A DNA stretch of 64,000 nucleotides from Pseudomonas oryzae (GTDB lineage: Bacteria; Pseudomonadota; Gammaproteobacteria; Pseudomonadales; Pseudomonadaceae), in assembly GCF_900104805.1 (NCBI RefSeq), contig NZ_LT629751.1, forward strand, positions 2,709,001-2,773,000, in the 5' to 3' direction. Numbering within the stretch: position 1 is the first letter of the stretch; each line of letters opens with the position of its first letter. This document shows, piece by piece, positions 50,121-57,427 of the stretch. Both the position numbers and the translations under genes were made by a program. The notes under the pieces were generated by a model that saw only the letters and a list, made by a program, of their open reading frames with translations, was not told where the DNA came from and ran no database searches.

Positions 50121-51239
50121 ATGAACGACTATGCCAAGCTGCCGGCCGACTTCTGCGCCAACCCCGACGAGGCCTACACCCTCCCGGCGTCCTACTACAC
50201 CTCCTCGGCGGTCTACGCGGCGGAAAAGGAAAACATCTTCGCCAAAAGCTGGATCTGCGTCGGCCACCGCAGCGAGGTCGCCGAGAACAACGCCTACATC
50301 ACCCGCGAGGTGATCGGCGAGAGCATCATCGTCGTGCGCGGTCGCGACGGCGTGCTGCGCGCCTTCTACAACGTCTGCCCGCACCGCGGCCACCAGCTGC
50401 TCAGCGGCGAGGGCAAGGCCAAGAACGTGATCACCTGCCCGTACCACGCCTGGACCTTCAAGCTCGACGGCGAGCTGGCCCACGCGCGCAACTGCGAGGC
50501 GGTGAGCAATTTCGACAAGGACAACTCCAGCTTGGTGTCCCTGCGCGTCGAGGAGTACGCCGGCTTCATCTTCATCAACATGGACAACGACGCCGGCAGC
50601 GTCGAGGAGCAGTTGCCAGGCTTCCAGCAGCGCCTGCGCGAGGCCTGCGCGGTGATCGACGACCTGCAGCTGGGCGCGCGCTTCGTCACCGAGACCCCGG
50701 CCAACTGGAAGTCGATCGTCGACAACTACCTGGAGTGCTACCACTGCGGCCCGGCCCACCCGGACTTCGCCGCCTCGGTGATGGTCGACCAGTACTGGCA
50801 CAGCCTGCACGGCAACTGGACCCTGCAGTTCGGCCACGCCAAGCCGTCCGAGCAGTCGTTCAAGTTCGACCCGGAACAGGGCGGCGCCTGCTTCCACGGC
50901 TTCTGGGCCTGGCCGTGCACCATGTTCAACGTGCCGCCGGGCGCCAACTTCATGACCGTGATCTACGAGTTCCCGGTCAGCGCCGAAGTGACCCTGCAGC
51001 ACTACGACATCTATTTCCTCAACAAGGAGCTGACCGAGGAGCAGCGCAAGCTGATCGACTGGTACCGCGACGTGTTCCGCCCCGAGGACCTGCGCCTGGT
51101 CGAGAGCGTGCAGAAGGGCCTCAAGTCGCGCGGCTACCGCGGTCAGGGCCGGATCATGACCGACAGCCAGCGCAGCGGCATCAGCGAGCACGGCATCGCG
51201 CACTTCCACAACCTGATCGCCCGCCAGCACCAGGCATGA
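50121..51239 (+). CDS. cntA: Carnitine monooxygenase, Rieske oxygenase subunit CntA
   Basis: 372 residues. Cleaves the C-N bond of L-carnitine to trimethylamine and malic semialdehyde, using O2 and electrons from CntB. Rieske 2Fe-2S ligands Cys86, His88, Cys106, His109 (NVCPHRGH...TCPYHAW). The mononuclear iron triad is His208, His213 and Asp323 (HCGPAH, EDLRLVESVQ). The bridging residue is Glu205 (NYLECYH), which replaces the usual Asp and is diagnostic of CntA/YeaW. Length and residue numbering match the characterised enzyme. First gene of cntA-aldH-cntB. GGAGAT precedes the ATG. Confidence 0.92.
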   Translation: MNDYAKLPADFCANPDEAYTLPASYYTSSAVYAAEKENIFAKSWICVGHRSEVAENNAYITREVIGESIIVVRGRDGVLRAFYNVCPHRGHQLLSGEGKAKNVITCPYHAWTFKLDGELAHARNCEAVSNFDKDNSSLVSLRVEEYAGFIFINMDNDAGSVEEQLPGFQQRLREACAVIDDLQLGARFVTETPANWKSIVDNYLECYHCGPAHPDFAASVMVDQYWHSLHGNWTLQFGHAKPSEQSFKFDPEQGGACFHGFWAWPCTMFNVPPGANFMTVIYEFPVSAEVTLQHYDIYFLNKELTEEQRKLIDWYRDVFRPEDLRLVESVQKGLKSRGYRGQGRIMTDSQRSGISEHGIAHFHNLIARQHQA

Positions 51240-51291
51240 GCCCGACGCGGCCGGCCAGCGCCGGCCGCCCCTGATTCAGTGGAGATACGCG

Positions 51292-52740
51292 ATGAACCTG
51301 AAAGACCCCAGCCTGCTGCGCCAGCAGTGCCTGATCGACGGCGCCTGGCATGACGCCGACGCGCGCGGCCTGGTCGCGGTGACGGATCCGGCCACCGGCG
51401 CGCAGATCGCCGCGGTGCCGGCGATGGGCGCGGCCGAGACCCGCCGCGCCATCGAGGCCGCCGACCAGGCCCTGCCGGCCTGGCGCGCGCTGACCGCCAA
51501 GGAGCGCGCCGCCGTGCTGCGCCGCTGGTTCGAGCTGATGCTCGAGCACGAGGACGACCTCGCCGCGCTGATGACCCTCGAGCAGGGCAAGCCGCTGGCC
51601 GAGGCGCGCGCCGAGATCCGCTACGCCGCCTCCTTCGTCGAGTGGTTCGCCGAGGAAGGCAAGCGCATCTACGGCGACGTGATCCCCTCGCCCAGCGCCG
51701 ACAAGCGCCTGCTGGTGATCAAGCAGCCGATCGGCGTGTGCGCCGCCATCACCCCGTGGAACTTCCCGGCGGCGATGATCACCCGCAAGGCCGCGCCGGC
51801 GCTGGCCGCCGGCTGCACCATGGTGGTCAAGCCGGCCAACGAGACGCCGCTGTCGGCGCTGGCGCTGGCCGAACTGGCGCAGCGCGCCGGCCTGCCCGCC
51901 GGCGTGCTCAACGTGGTCACCGGCCATGCCCAGGCGATCGGCGCCGAGCTGACCGGCCACCCGCAGGTGCGCAAGCTGACCTTCACCGGCTCCACCCCGG
52001 TCGGCAAGCTGCTGATGGCGCAGTGCGCCGAGACGATCAAGAAGGTCTCGCTGGAACTCGGCGGCAACGCGCCGTTCATCGTCTTCGACGACGCCGACCT
52101 CGACGCCGCGGTGGAAGGCGCCATCGTGGCCAAGTACCGCAACGCCGGACAGACCTGCGTGTGCGTCAACCGCCTGTTCGTCCACGAACGGGTCTACGAG
52201 CGCTTCCTCGCCGCCTTCGCCGCCCGCGTGCGCGATCTGCGAGTCGGCAACGGCTTCGCTGCCGACACGCAGATCGGCCCGCTGATCAGCGACAAGGCGG
52301 TCGGCAAGGTGCGCGAGCTGATCGGCGACGCCCTGGCCAAGGGCGCGCGGCTGGTCGAGGGCGGCCAGCCGCACGCCGCCGGCCCGCTGTTCTTCCAGCC
52401 GACCATCCTCGCCGACGTCGTCCCGGGCATGCAGCTGCTCGACGAGGAGATCTTCGGCCCGGTGACCCCGGTGGTGCGCTTCTCCAGCGACGCGGAAGTG
52501 GTGCGTCTGGCCAACGACACGCCGTACGGCCTGGCCGCCTACTTCTACAGCCGCGACGTCGGCCGCGTCTGGCGCATCGCCGAGCAGCTCGAGTACGGCA
52601 TGGTCGGCGTCAACACCGGCCTGATCTCCAACGAGGTCGCCCCGTTCGGCGGGGTCAAGGAATCCGGGCTTGGCCGCGAGGGATCGAAGTACGGCATCGA
52701 GGATTACCTCGAGATGAAATACCTGTGCCTGGCGGTTTGA
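51292..52740 (+). CDS. NAD(P)-dependent aldehyde dehydrogenase, candidate malic semialdehyde dehydrogenase
   Basis: 482 residues of the succinate-semialdehyde dehydrogenase (GabD-like) branch. Catalytic Cys in NAGQTCVCVNR (about residue 286), general base Glu in SLELGGNAPFIVFD (about 252), cofactor-binding FTGSTPVGKLL, and substrate signature ITPWNFPAAMITRK. Sandwiched between cntA and cntB, so oxidation of malic semialdehyde to malate is the natural role. GGAGA lies seven bases before ATG. Confidence 0.88.
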   Translation: MNLKDPSLLRQQCLIDGAWHDADARGLVAVTDPATGAQIAAVPAMGAAETRRAIEAADQALPAWRALTAKERAAVLRRWFELMLEHEDDLAALMTLEQGKPLAEARAEIRYAASFVEWFAEEGKRIYGDVIPSPSADKRLLVIKQPIGVCAAITPWNFPAAMITRKAAPALAAGCTMVVKPANETPLSALALAELAQRAGLPAGVLNVVTGHAQAIGAELTGHPQVRKLTFTGSTPVGKLLMAQCAETIKKVSLELGGNAPFIVFDDADLDAAVEGAIVAKYRNAGQTCVCVNRLFVHERVYERFLAAFAARVRDLRVGNGFAADTQIGPLISDKAVGKVRELIGDALAKGARLVEGGQPHAAGPLFFQPTILADVVPGMQLLDEEIFGPVTPVVRFSSDAEVVRLANDTPYGLAAYFYSRDVGRVWRIAEQLEYGMVGVNTGLISNEVAPFGGVKESGLGREGSKYGIEDYLEMKYLCLAV

Positions 52741-52769
52741 CGGGCCCCTGAGATGCCGAGGTAGCAGCA

Positions 52770-53735
52770 ATGTCCAGCAAATACGAAATGCTCAAGGTGC
52801 GGGTCACCGCCATCGAACAGGCCACCCCGCTGATCAAGCGCTTCACCCTGAGCGCCTGCGACGGCAGCGAGCTGCCCGCCTTCAGCGGCGGCAGCCACGT
52901 CATCGTGCGCATGCAGGAAGGCGAGCAGACCTACAGCAACGCCTACTCGCTGATGAGCGACCCGCGCGACCGCCGCAGCTACCAGCTCGGCGTGCGCCGC
53001 GAGGAGCAGTCCAAGGGCGGTTCGGCGTTTCTCCACGAGCAGGTCGAGGTGGGCAGCGAGCTGACCATCTCCACGCCGAACAACCTGTTCGCCCTCGACC
53101 CGGCGGCCGGGCATCACGTGCTGATCGCCGGCGGCATCGGCATCACCCCGTTCATGTCGCAGCTGCACGACCTGCGCGCCAGCGGCGCCTCCTTCGAGCT
53201 GCACTACGCCTGCCGCAGCCCGGAGCACACCGCGTTCCAGGGCGAGGTGTGCGACCTCGCCGGCGGCCACGCGCACTTCTACGCCGACAGCCTCGGCCAG
53301 CGTCTCGACCTCGCGGCGCTGGTCGCCGGCCTGGCCGCCGACGCCCACCTCTATGTCTGCGGCCCGCGGCCGCTGATCGAGGCGGTGCTCGACAGCGCCC
53401 GGCAGGCCGGCGTCGAGGAGGCGCGGGTGCACTGGGAACAGTTCGCCGCCGCGCCGGCCAGTGGAGCTGCCTTCACCGTGGTGCTGGCGCGCTCGGGGGT
53501 CGAGCTCCAGGTCGAGGAGAACGGCAGCATCCTCAAGGCCATCGAGCAGGCCAACGCGGCGCGCGTCGAGTGCCTGTGCCGCGAGGGTGTGTGCGGCACC
53601 TGCGAGACCGCCATCCTCGAGGGCGAGGCCGAGCACCACGACCAGTACCTCAGCGACGCCGAGAAGGCGGCGCAGAAGAGTCTGATGATCTGCGTGTCGC
53701 GCGCCCGCACGCCGCGCCTGGTGCTGGATCTGTAA
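52770..53735 (+). CDS. cntB: Carnitine monooxygenase reductase subunit CntB
   Basis: 321 residues. Flavin domain with RxYS-type YSNAYSLMSDP and NAD-binding HHVLIAGGIGITPFMSQL (about residues 110-130). C-terminal plant-type 2Fe-2S domain with Cys270, Cys275, Cys278 and Cys308 (CX4CX2CX29C). Transfers electrons from NAD(P)H to CntA. Third gene, 29 bp after the dehydrogenase gene. FNR/phthalate-dioxygenase-reductase family. Confidence 0.9.
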   Translation: MSSKYEMLKVRVTAIEQATPLIKRFTLSACDGSELPAFSGGSHVIVRMQEGEQTYSNAYSLMSDPRDRRSYQLGVRREEQSKGGSAFLHEQVEVGSELTISTPNNLFALDPAAGHHVLIAGGIGITPFMSQLHDLRASGASFELHYACRSPEHTAFQGEVCDLAGGHAHFYADSLGQRLDLAALVAGLAADAHLYVCGPRPLIEAVLDSARQAGVEEARVHWEQFAAAPASGAAFTVVLARSGVELQVEENGSILKAIEQANAARVECLCREGVCGTCETAILEGEAEHHDQYLSDAEKAAQKSLMICVSRARTPRLVLDL

Positions 53736-53777
53736 GGCTGCCCGGGTGGCGCCGTCCGGCGTCGCCCGTCCCCCCCC

Positions 53778-53797
53778 GGGGCCGCTCCGGCGGCCCC
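53778..53797 (+). terminator. Hairpin after cntB
   Basis: GGGGCCG/CGGCCCC stem with six-base loop in a very GC-rich stretch, followed by CCCTTCC. Weak as terminator; may only attenuate transcription into the regulator gene. Confidence 0.35.
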
Positions 53798-53946
53798 CCC
53801 TTCCCCGCCGGACGCCCTGTGTATAATCGCCGCCCACAGGCTCCCCGTCCCACCCCGCGTTCCATGCCGTGTCGACGCCCGCCCGGGAGCACCGACCATG
53901 ACCGCGCCGCCCGCAGCCGGCCGCGCGCCCAGCCCAAGGTTGTTCG

Positions 53947-55317
53947 ATGGACGCCAACAGCTTCGCCTTCCGTCTCAAGGAACTGCTCGAGCACAAGAAA
54001 CTGACCCTGCAGGCGGTCGCCAACCAGCTCGGTATCTCGCGTACCGCCGTGCACAAGTGGACCCGCGGCGGCGAGATCGACGACGACAACCTGCGCCGCC
54101 TGGCCGCCTTCCTGCAGGTCAACTGGATCTGGCTGCGCTACGGCGAGCAGGCCCAGCAGGACGCGCAGAACGCCGAGGCGGTGGTGCTGCCGATGACCGA
54201 CGTGCGGCGCAAGTACACCGCGGAAATCATGGAGAGCGAGGCGCGCATGAAGCTCGCCCAGGAGAACGCGCGCATCGTCACCTGGGAGTGGAACCTGATC
54301 ACCGACGAGGTGACCTACTCGAGCAACGTCGAGCAGGTGTACGGCTGGCACGTGTCGCGCAACGACGAGTTCTGGCCGCACGTCATCGCCGAGGACGCCG
54401 CCAACCTGCGCGCGGTCAGCGAGCGTTCGATCGCCACCGGCACCCCCTACGAGACCGACTTCCGCATCGTCACCCCCAGCGGCGAGATCCGCTGGATCGC
54501 CTCGCGCGCTACGCCGCTGCAGGACAGCGCCGGGCGCACGGTGAAGATGATCGGCATCAGCATGGACAACAGCGCGCGCAAGAGCGCCGAAGAGAGGCTG
54601 CGCGCCAGCGAGGAGCGCTTTCGCGCGATCTTCGAGCAGGCCTGCGGCGCCATGGCCTACGTCAGCCTCGACGGCCGCTGGCTGAAGATCAACCAGAGCC
54701 TGTGCCAGCTGCTCGGCTACTCGGCCGACGAGCTCGGCGGGCTGAGCATCCAGGCGCTGACCCACCCGGACGATCTGGACGGCAACCTCGAGCTGCTCGA
54801 GCGCCTCAAGGCCGGCGAGATCGCCATGTACGCACTGGACAAGCGCCTGCGCCACCGCGACGGCCACTACCTGTGGGTGCGGGTGAAGACCTCGCTGCAG
54901 CGCAGCGCCCAGGACGGCAGCCCCGAACAGCTGATCGCCCTGATCGAGGACATCGGCGCCGAGCGCGCCGAGCGCCAGGGCCTGCAGGCCCGCGCGCGCC
55001 TGCTGGAGCGCCTGTGCCGCAGCGAGGACAGCGGCGAGTGGCGCTTCGAGCGCGACAGCGGCCGCCTGCACTGCGATGCCACCTGCGCCCGCCTGCTCGG
55101 CCGGCGCAGCGCCGCCCGGCTGGACAACCTGGCCGCCCTGCTGCTGCAGCTGCAGGAACAGGACGCCGCGCAGCTGGAAGCCCTGGTGCGCGACGCCGGC
55201 AAGGGCTTCGCTCTCGCCTGCCATCTGGAGGACGGCGCCGGCCGCGTCGAGTTCCTCGCCGAGCCGCAGGATGACGGCCGGCAGCTGGTCGGCCTGCTGC
55301 GCCCGCTGCGGGACTGA
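53947..55317 (+). CDS. XRE-type HTH regulator with tandem PAS sensors
   Basis: 456 residues. N-terminal XRE helix-turn-helix about residues 5-60 (LTLQAVANQLGISRTAVHKWTRGGEIDDDNLRRLAAFL). A helical linker follows, then PAS/PAC 1 (about 95-205, WEWNLITDEVTYSSNVEQVYGW) and PAS/PAC 2 (about 218-340, DGRWLKINQSLCQLLGYSADELGG). A degenerate third PAS-like segment fills 350-456. No kinase, GGDEF or EAL domain. The combination implies a one-component regulator; position after cntB and before the convergent BCCT gene makes it a candidate controller of the island. Ligand unknown. Confidence 0.8.
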   Translation: MDANSFAFRLKELLEHKKLTLQAVANQLGISRTAVHKWTRGGEIDDDNLRRLAAFLQVNWIWLRYGEQAQQDAQNAEAVVLPMTDVRRKYTAEIMESEARMKLAQENARIVTWEWNLITDEVTYSSNVEQVYGWHVSRNDEFWPHVIAEDAANLRAVSERSIATGTPYETDFRIVTPSGEIRWIASRATPLQDSAGRTVKMIGISMDNSARKSAEERLRASEERFRAIFEQACGAMAYVSLDGRWLKINQSLCQLLGYSADELGGLSIQALTHPDDLDGNLELLERLKAGEIAMYALDKRLRHRDGHYLWVRVKTSLQRSAQDGSPEQLIALIEDIGAERAERQGLQARARLLERLCRSEDSGEWRFERDSGRLHCDATCARLLGRRSAARLDNLAALLLQLQEQDAAQLEALVRDAGKGFALACHLEDGAGRVEFLAEPQDDGRQLVGLLRPLRD

Positions 55318-55334
55318 AGGACAGCCACACCACC

Positions 55335-55370
55335 AAGCACAACGGGAGCCCTCGGGCTCCCGTTGTGCTT
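55335..55370. terminator. Bidirectional terminator between regulator and BCCT genes
   Basis: 17-bp perfect inverted repeat (arms 55335-55351 and 55354-55370, AAGCACAACGGGAGCCC type), two-base centre, in the convergent gap. Confidence 0.85.
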
Positions 55371-55384
55371 CAACGCGGCACGGT

Positions 55385-57043
55385 TCAGCGCAGGGCCGGC
55401 ACCGGCTGCACCACCAGGCCCGCATCCGGCTCGGGCGCGACCAGCGGAGCGGTGCGCTGGCGTACCACCTGCACCACGCCCCCCACCTCGCCCAGGCTGA
55501 CCACGCTGGGCGCCAGGCTGTCGCCGAAGTCTTCGCGCGCCCAGCGCACCAGCGACATGCCCATGATCAGCAGCACCGGCAGCATCGGCAGGGCCACCAG
55601 CAGGGTGGAGATCTGCACCGCCTTGAGGCCGCCCACCGACAGCAGGCCGACACCGACGAAGGCCAGCAGCACCGCCCACAGCACGCGGTTGTAGCGCGCC
55701 GGCTCCTCGTAGCCGGACAGCTCGCGGGTGCACACCGAAGCCAGGGTGTAAGCCGCCGAGTCGACGGTGGTGGCGAGGAACACGAAGCACAGCAGGGTGA
55801 ACAGCGGGATGATCACCTCCGACAGCGGCAGGGTCTTCAGCACGGCCACCACGGTGGCCGGAATGCCGCTGGAGTTGAGCACCTCGCGCAGGGCGGCGGC
55901 CTCGTTCAGCTCCAGATGGATGGCATAGCCGCCCCAGATGGCGAAGAACACCCAGCAGCCGATGCTGCCCCACAGCACACCGTTGAGCACCAGCTCGCGG
56001 ATGGTGCGCCCGCGCGAGATGCGCGCGACGAACAGCCCCATCATCGGCGCATAGGCGACCCACCAGGCCCAGTAGAACACCGTCCAGCTCTCCGGGAAGC
56101 CGCCCTTGGCCACCGGGTCGGTCCAGGTGTTGATGCGGAAGAAGTTGTCGGCGAACAGGCCCATGCTGTTGGTCCACAGCTTGAACAGGTAGGCGGTCGG
56201 ACCGACCAGCAGCACCAGCGCCAGCATCAGCAGGGCGAGCACCGCGTTGACGTTGGACAGGGTCTGGATGCCCTTGCTCAGGCCGTTCCACACGCTCCAG
56301 GCGATCATCGCCGTCCACAGCACCAGGATGCCCATCTGCAGCAGGAAGGTATCCTCGAGGCCGAACATCTCCTGGAACAGGGTGGACACCAGCGGCACCG
56401 ACAGCCCCAGCGAGGTGCCGACCGCACCGATGATCGAGAACATCACGATCACGTCGATCAGCTTGCCGACCCAGCCGTCGATACGGTTGCCCAGCACGCC
56501 GCGGCAGGCGTCGGACAGGCGCAGCGTCTTGCCCTTGCGCACATAGAGGAAATAGGCGATCGGCAGCGCCGGCAGCAGGTAGATCGCCCAGGGCACCACG
56601 CCCCAGTGGAACATCGGATACATCGCCGCCCACTCGGCGGCCTGGGTGGTGCCCTTGGCGATGCCCAGCGGCGGACCGTCGAGCATGTACAGCGGCTCGA
56701 CGAAGGCCCAGTTGCAGATGGAAATGCCGATGCCGGCGCAGAACAGCATGGTCAGCCAGGCCGGCTTGCTGAACTCCGGCTGCTCGTCGGCGGAACCGAG
56801 CTTGATGCGCCCGAGCGGGCCGTAGGCCAGCCAGAGCATGAACACGAAGCTGGTGATGCCGGTCAGCAGCAGCAGCCAGCCGAAGCTGCCCGTCACCCAG
56901 GCGAACAGGTCATTGACGATAGCCTTGCCGGCCTCGGGGAACAGGATCAGCGGGATGCTGGTCAGCAGGATCGCGGCGACCGAGGGCCAGAAGATCGCCG
57001 GCTCGATCACCTTGCGGGTGGACGTCAGGTTGTTGGAACTCAT
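55385..57043 (-). CDS. BCCT-family transporter, probable carnitine/betaine uptake
   Basis: 552 residues, twelve helices. BCCT signature around WAWWVAYAPMMGLFVARISRGRTIREL (about residue 320), including the aromatic substrate-box tryptophans; LSFWG-type VPWAIYLLPALPIAYFLYVRK upstream. The family imports quaternary amines with Na+ or H+ or by antiport. Location in the cnt island and a promoter motif shared with cntA favour carnitine, but choline or betaine cannot be excluded from sequence. Confidence 0.88.
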   Translation of the reverse strand: MSSNNLTSTRKVIEPAIFWPSVAAILLTSIPLILFPEAGKAIVNDLFAWVTGSFGWLLLLTGITSFVFMLWLAYGPLGRIKLGSADEQPEFSKPAWLTMLFCAGIGISICNWAFVEPLYMLDGPPLGIAKGTTQAAEWAAMYPMFHWGVVPWAIYLLPALPIAYFLYVRKGKTLRLSDACRGVLGNRIDGWVGKLIDVIVMFSIIGAVGTSLGLSVPLVSTLFQEMFGLEDTFLLQMGILVLWTAMIAWSVWNGLSKGIQTLSNVNAVLALLMLALVLLVGPTAYLFKLWTNSMGLFADNFFRINTWTDPVAKGGFPESWTVFYWAWWVAYAPMMGLFVARISRGRTIRELVLNGVLWGSIGCWVFFAIWGGYAIHLELNEAAALREVLNSSGIPATVVAVLKTLPLSEVIIPLFTLLCFVFLATTVDSAAYTLASVCTRELSGYEEPARYNRVLWAVLLAFVGVGLLSVGGLKAVQISTLLVALPMLPVLLIMGMSLVRWAREDFGDSLAPSVVSLGEVGGVVQVVRQRTAPLVAPEPDAGLVVQPVPALR

Positions 57044-57207
57044 CGCATATCACCTCACTGATGAGCCAGGGAACTCATCATCTGGTCTACTTGTTGTTAT
57101 TTACCTTCAGGCAACGCTTGGCTGGTTGTTGGAATACACCTCCTGAGTGGGTCGCGGGCGCTTACCCGATGAAAGGATCTTGGTTTGCCGACCAAAAAGA
57201 AACCGTC

Positions 57208-57233
57208 AGTTAACATTCACTGACGGTTAACAT
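57208..57233 (-). promoter_or_regulatory. BCCT operator candidate: ATGTTAACY direct repeat
   Basis: On the minus strand ATGTTAACC and ATGTTAACT recur with a 17-bp period (57225-57233 and 57208-57216), about 165-190 bp upstream of the BCCT start. CCGTCAG/CTGACGG (57203-57209, 57220-57226) forms an overlapping inverted repeat. Same motif and period as at cntA (8 of 9 bases in each copy). Confidence 0.5.
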
Positions 57234-57269
57234 TATGGGCATGCGCTTTCACAAAGCGCAACAGTCGCC

Positions 57270-57283
57270 TTGATCTGCATCAA
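57270..57283. promoter_or_regulatory. Perfect Anr/FNR box
   Basis: TTGAT-CTGC-ATCAA matches the FNR/Anr consensus TTGAT-N4-ATCAA at all ten positions. It is 227 bp upstream of the BCCT ATG and about 145 bp downstream of the oxidoreductase stop. Oxygen-dependent control would make sense next to an O2-requiring monooxygenase; activity is inferred. Confidence 0.5.
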
Positions 57284-57427
57284 ACCCTTCGTTCGCCCCG
57301 CGTGCATGGCGCACAGATCGTGAAAACGCCCGGCACGCGGCCGCTCGCGCGGCGCTGCCATCCCCTGCCGTGGCGCCGGCGCCGCGCAGCAGCCGACGAA
57401 TGGCGGTCTGCTGCGGTTCCCGCGCGC

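Larger units (their letters stand above)
57044..57427. other. 384-bp intergenic region with regulatory repeats
   Basis: No gene seen. Contains the BCCT operator repeat and Anr box described separately, and an AT-richer stretch near 57090-57120. It lies upstream of the BCCT gene and downstream of the oxidoreductase gene. Confidence 0.6.

Noticed and set aside
50121-51239. Calling the Rieske oxygenase GbcA (betaine demethylase)
   Set aside because: 372-residue length, Glu205 in NYLECYH and overall likeness to YeaW fit CntA instead.
53899-55274. Plus-strand frame starting 49 bp before the PAS-XRE gene
   Set aside because: Different reading frame with Arg/Ala/Pro shadow composition; the ATG at 53947 opens a clear HTH-PAS protein.
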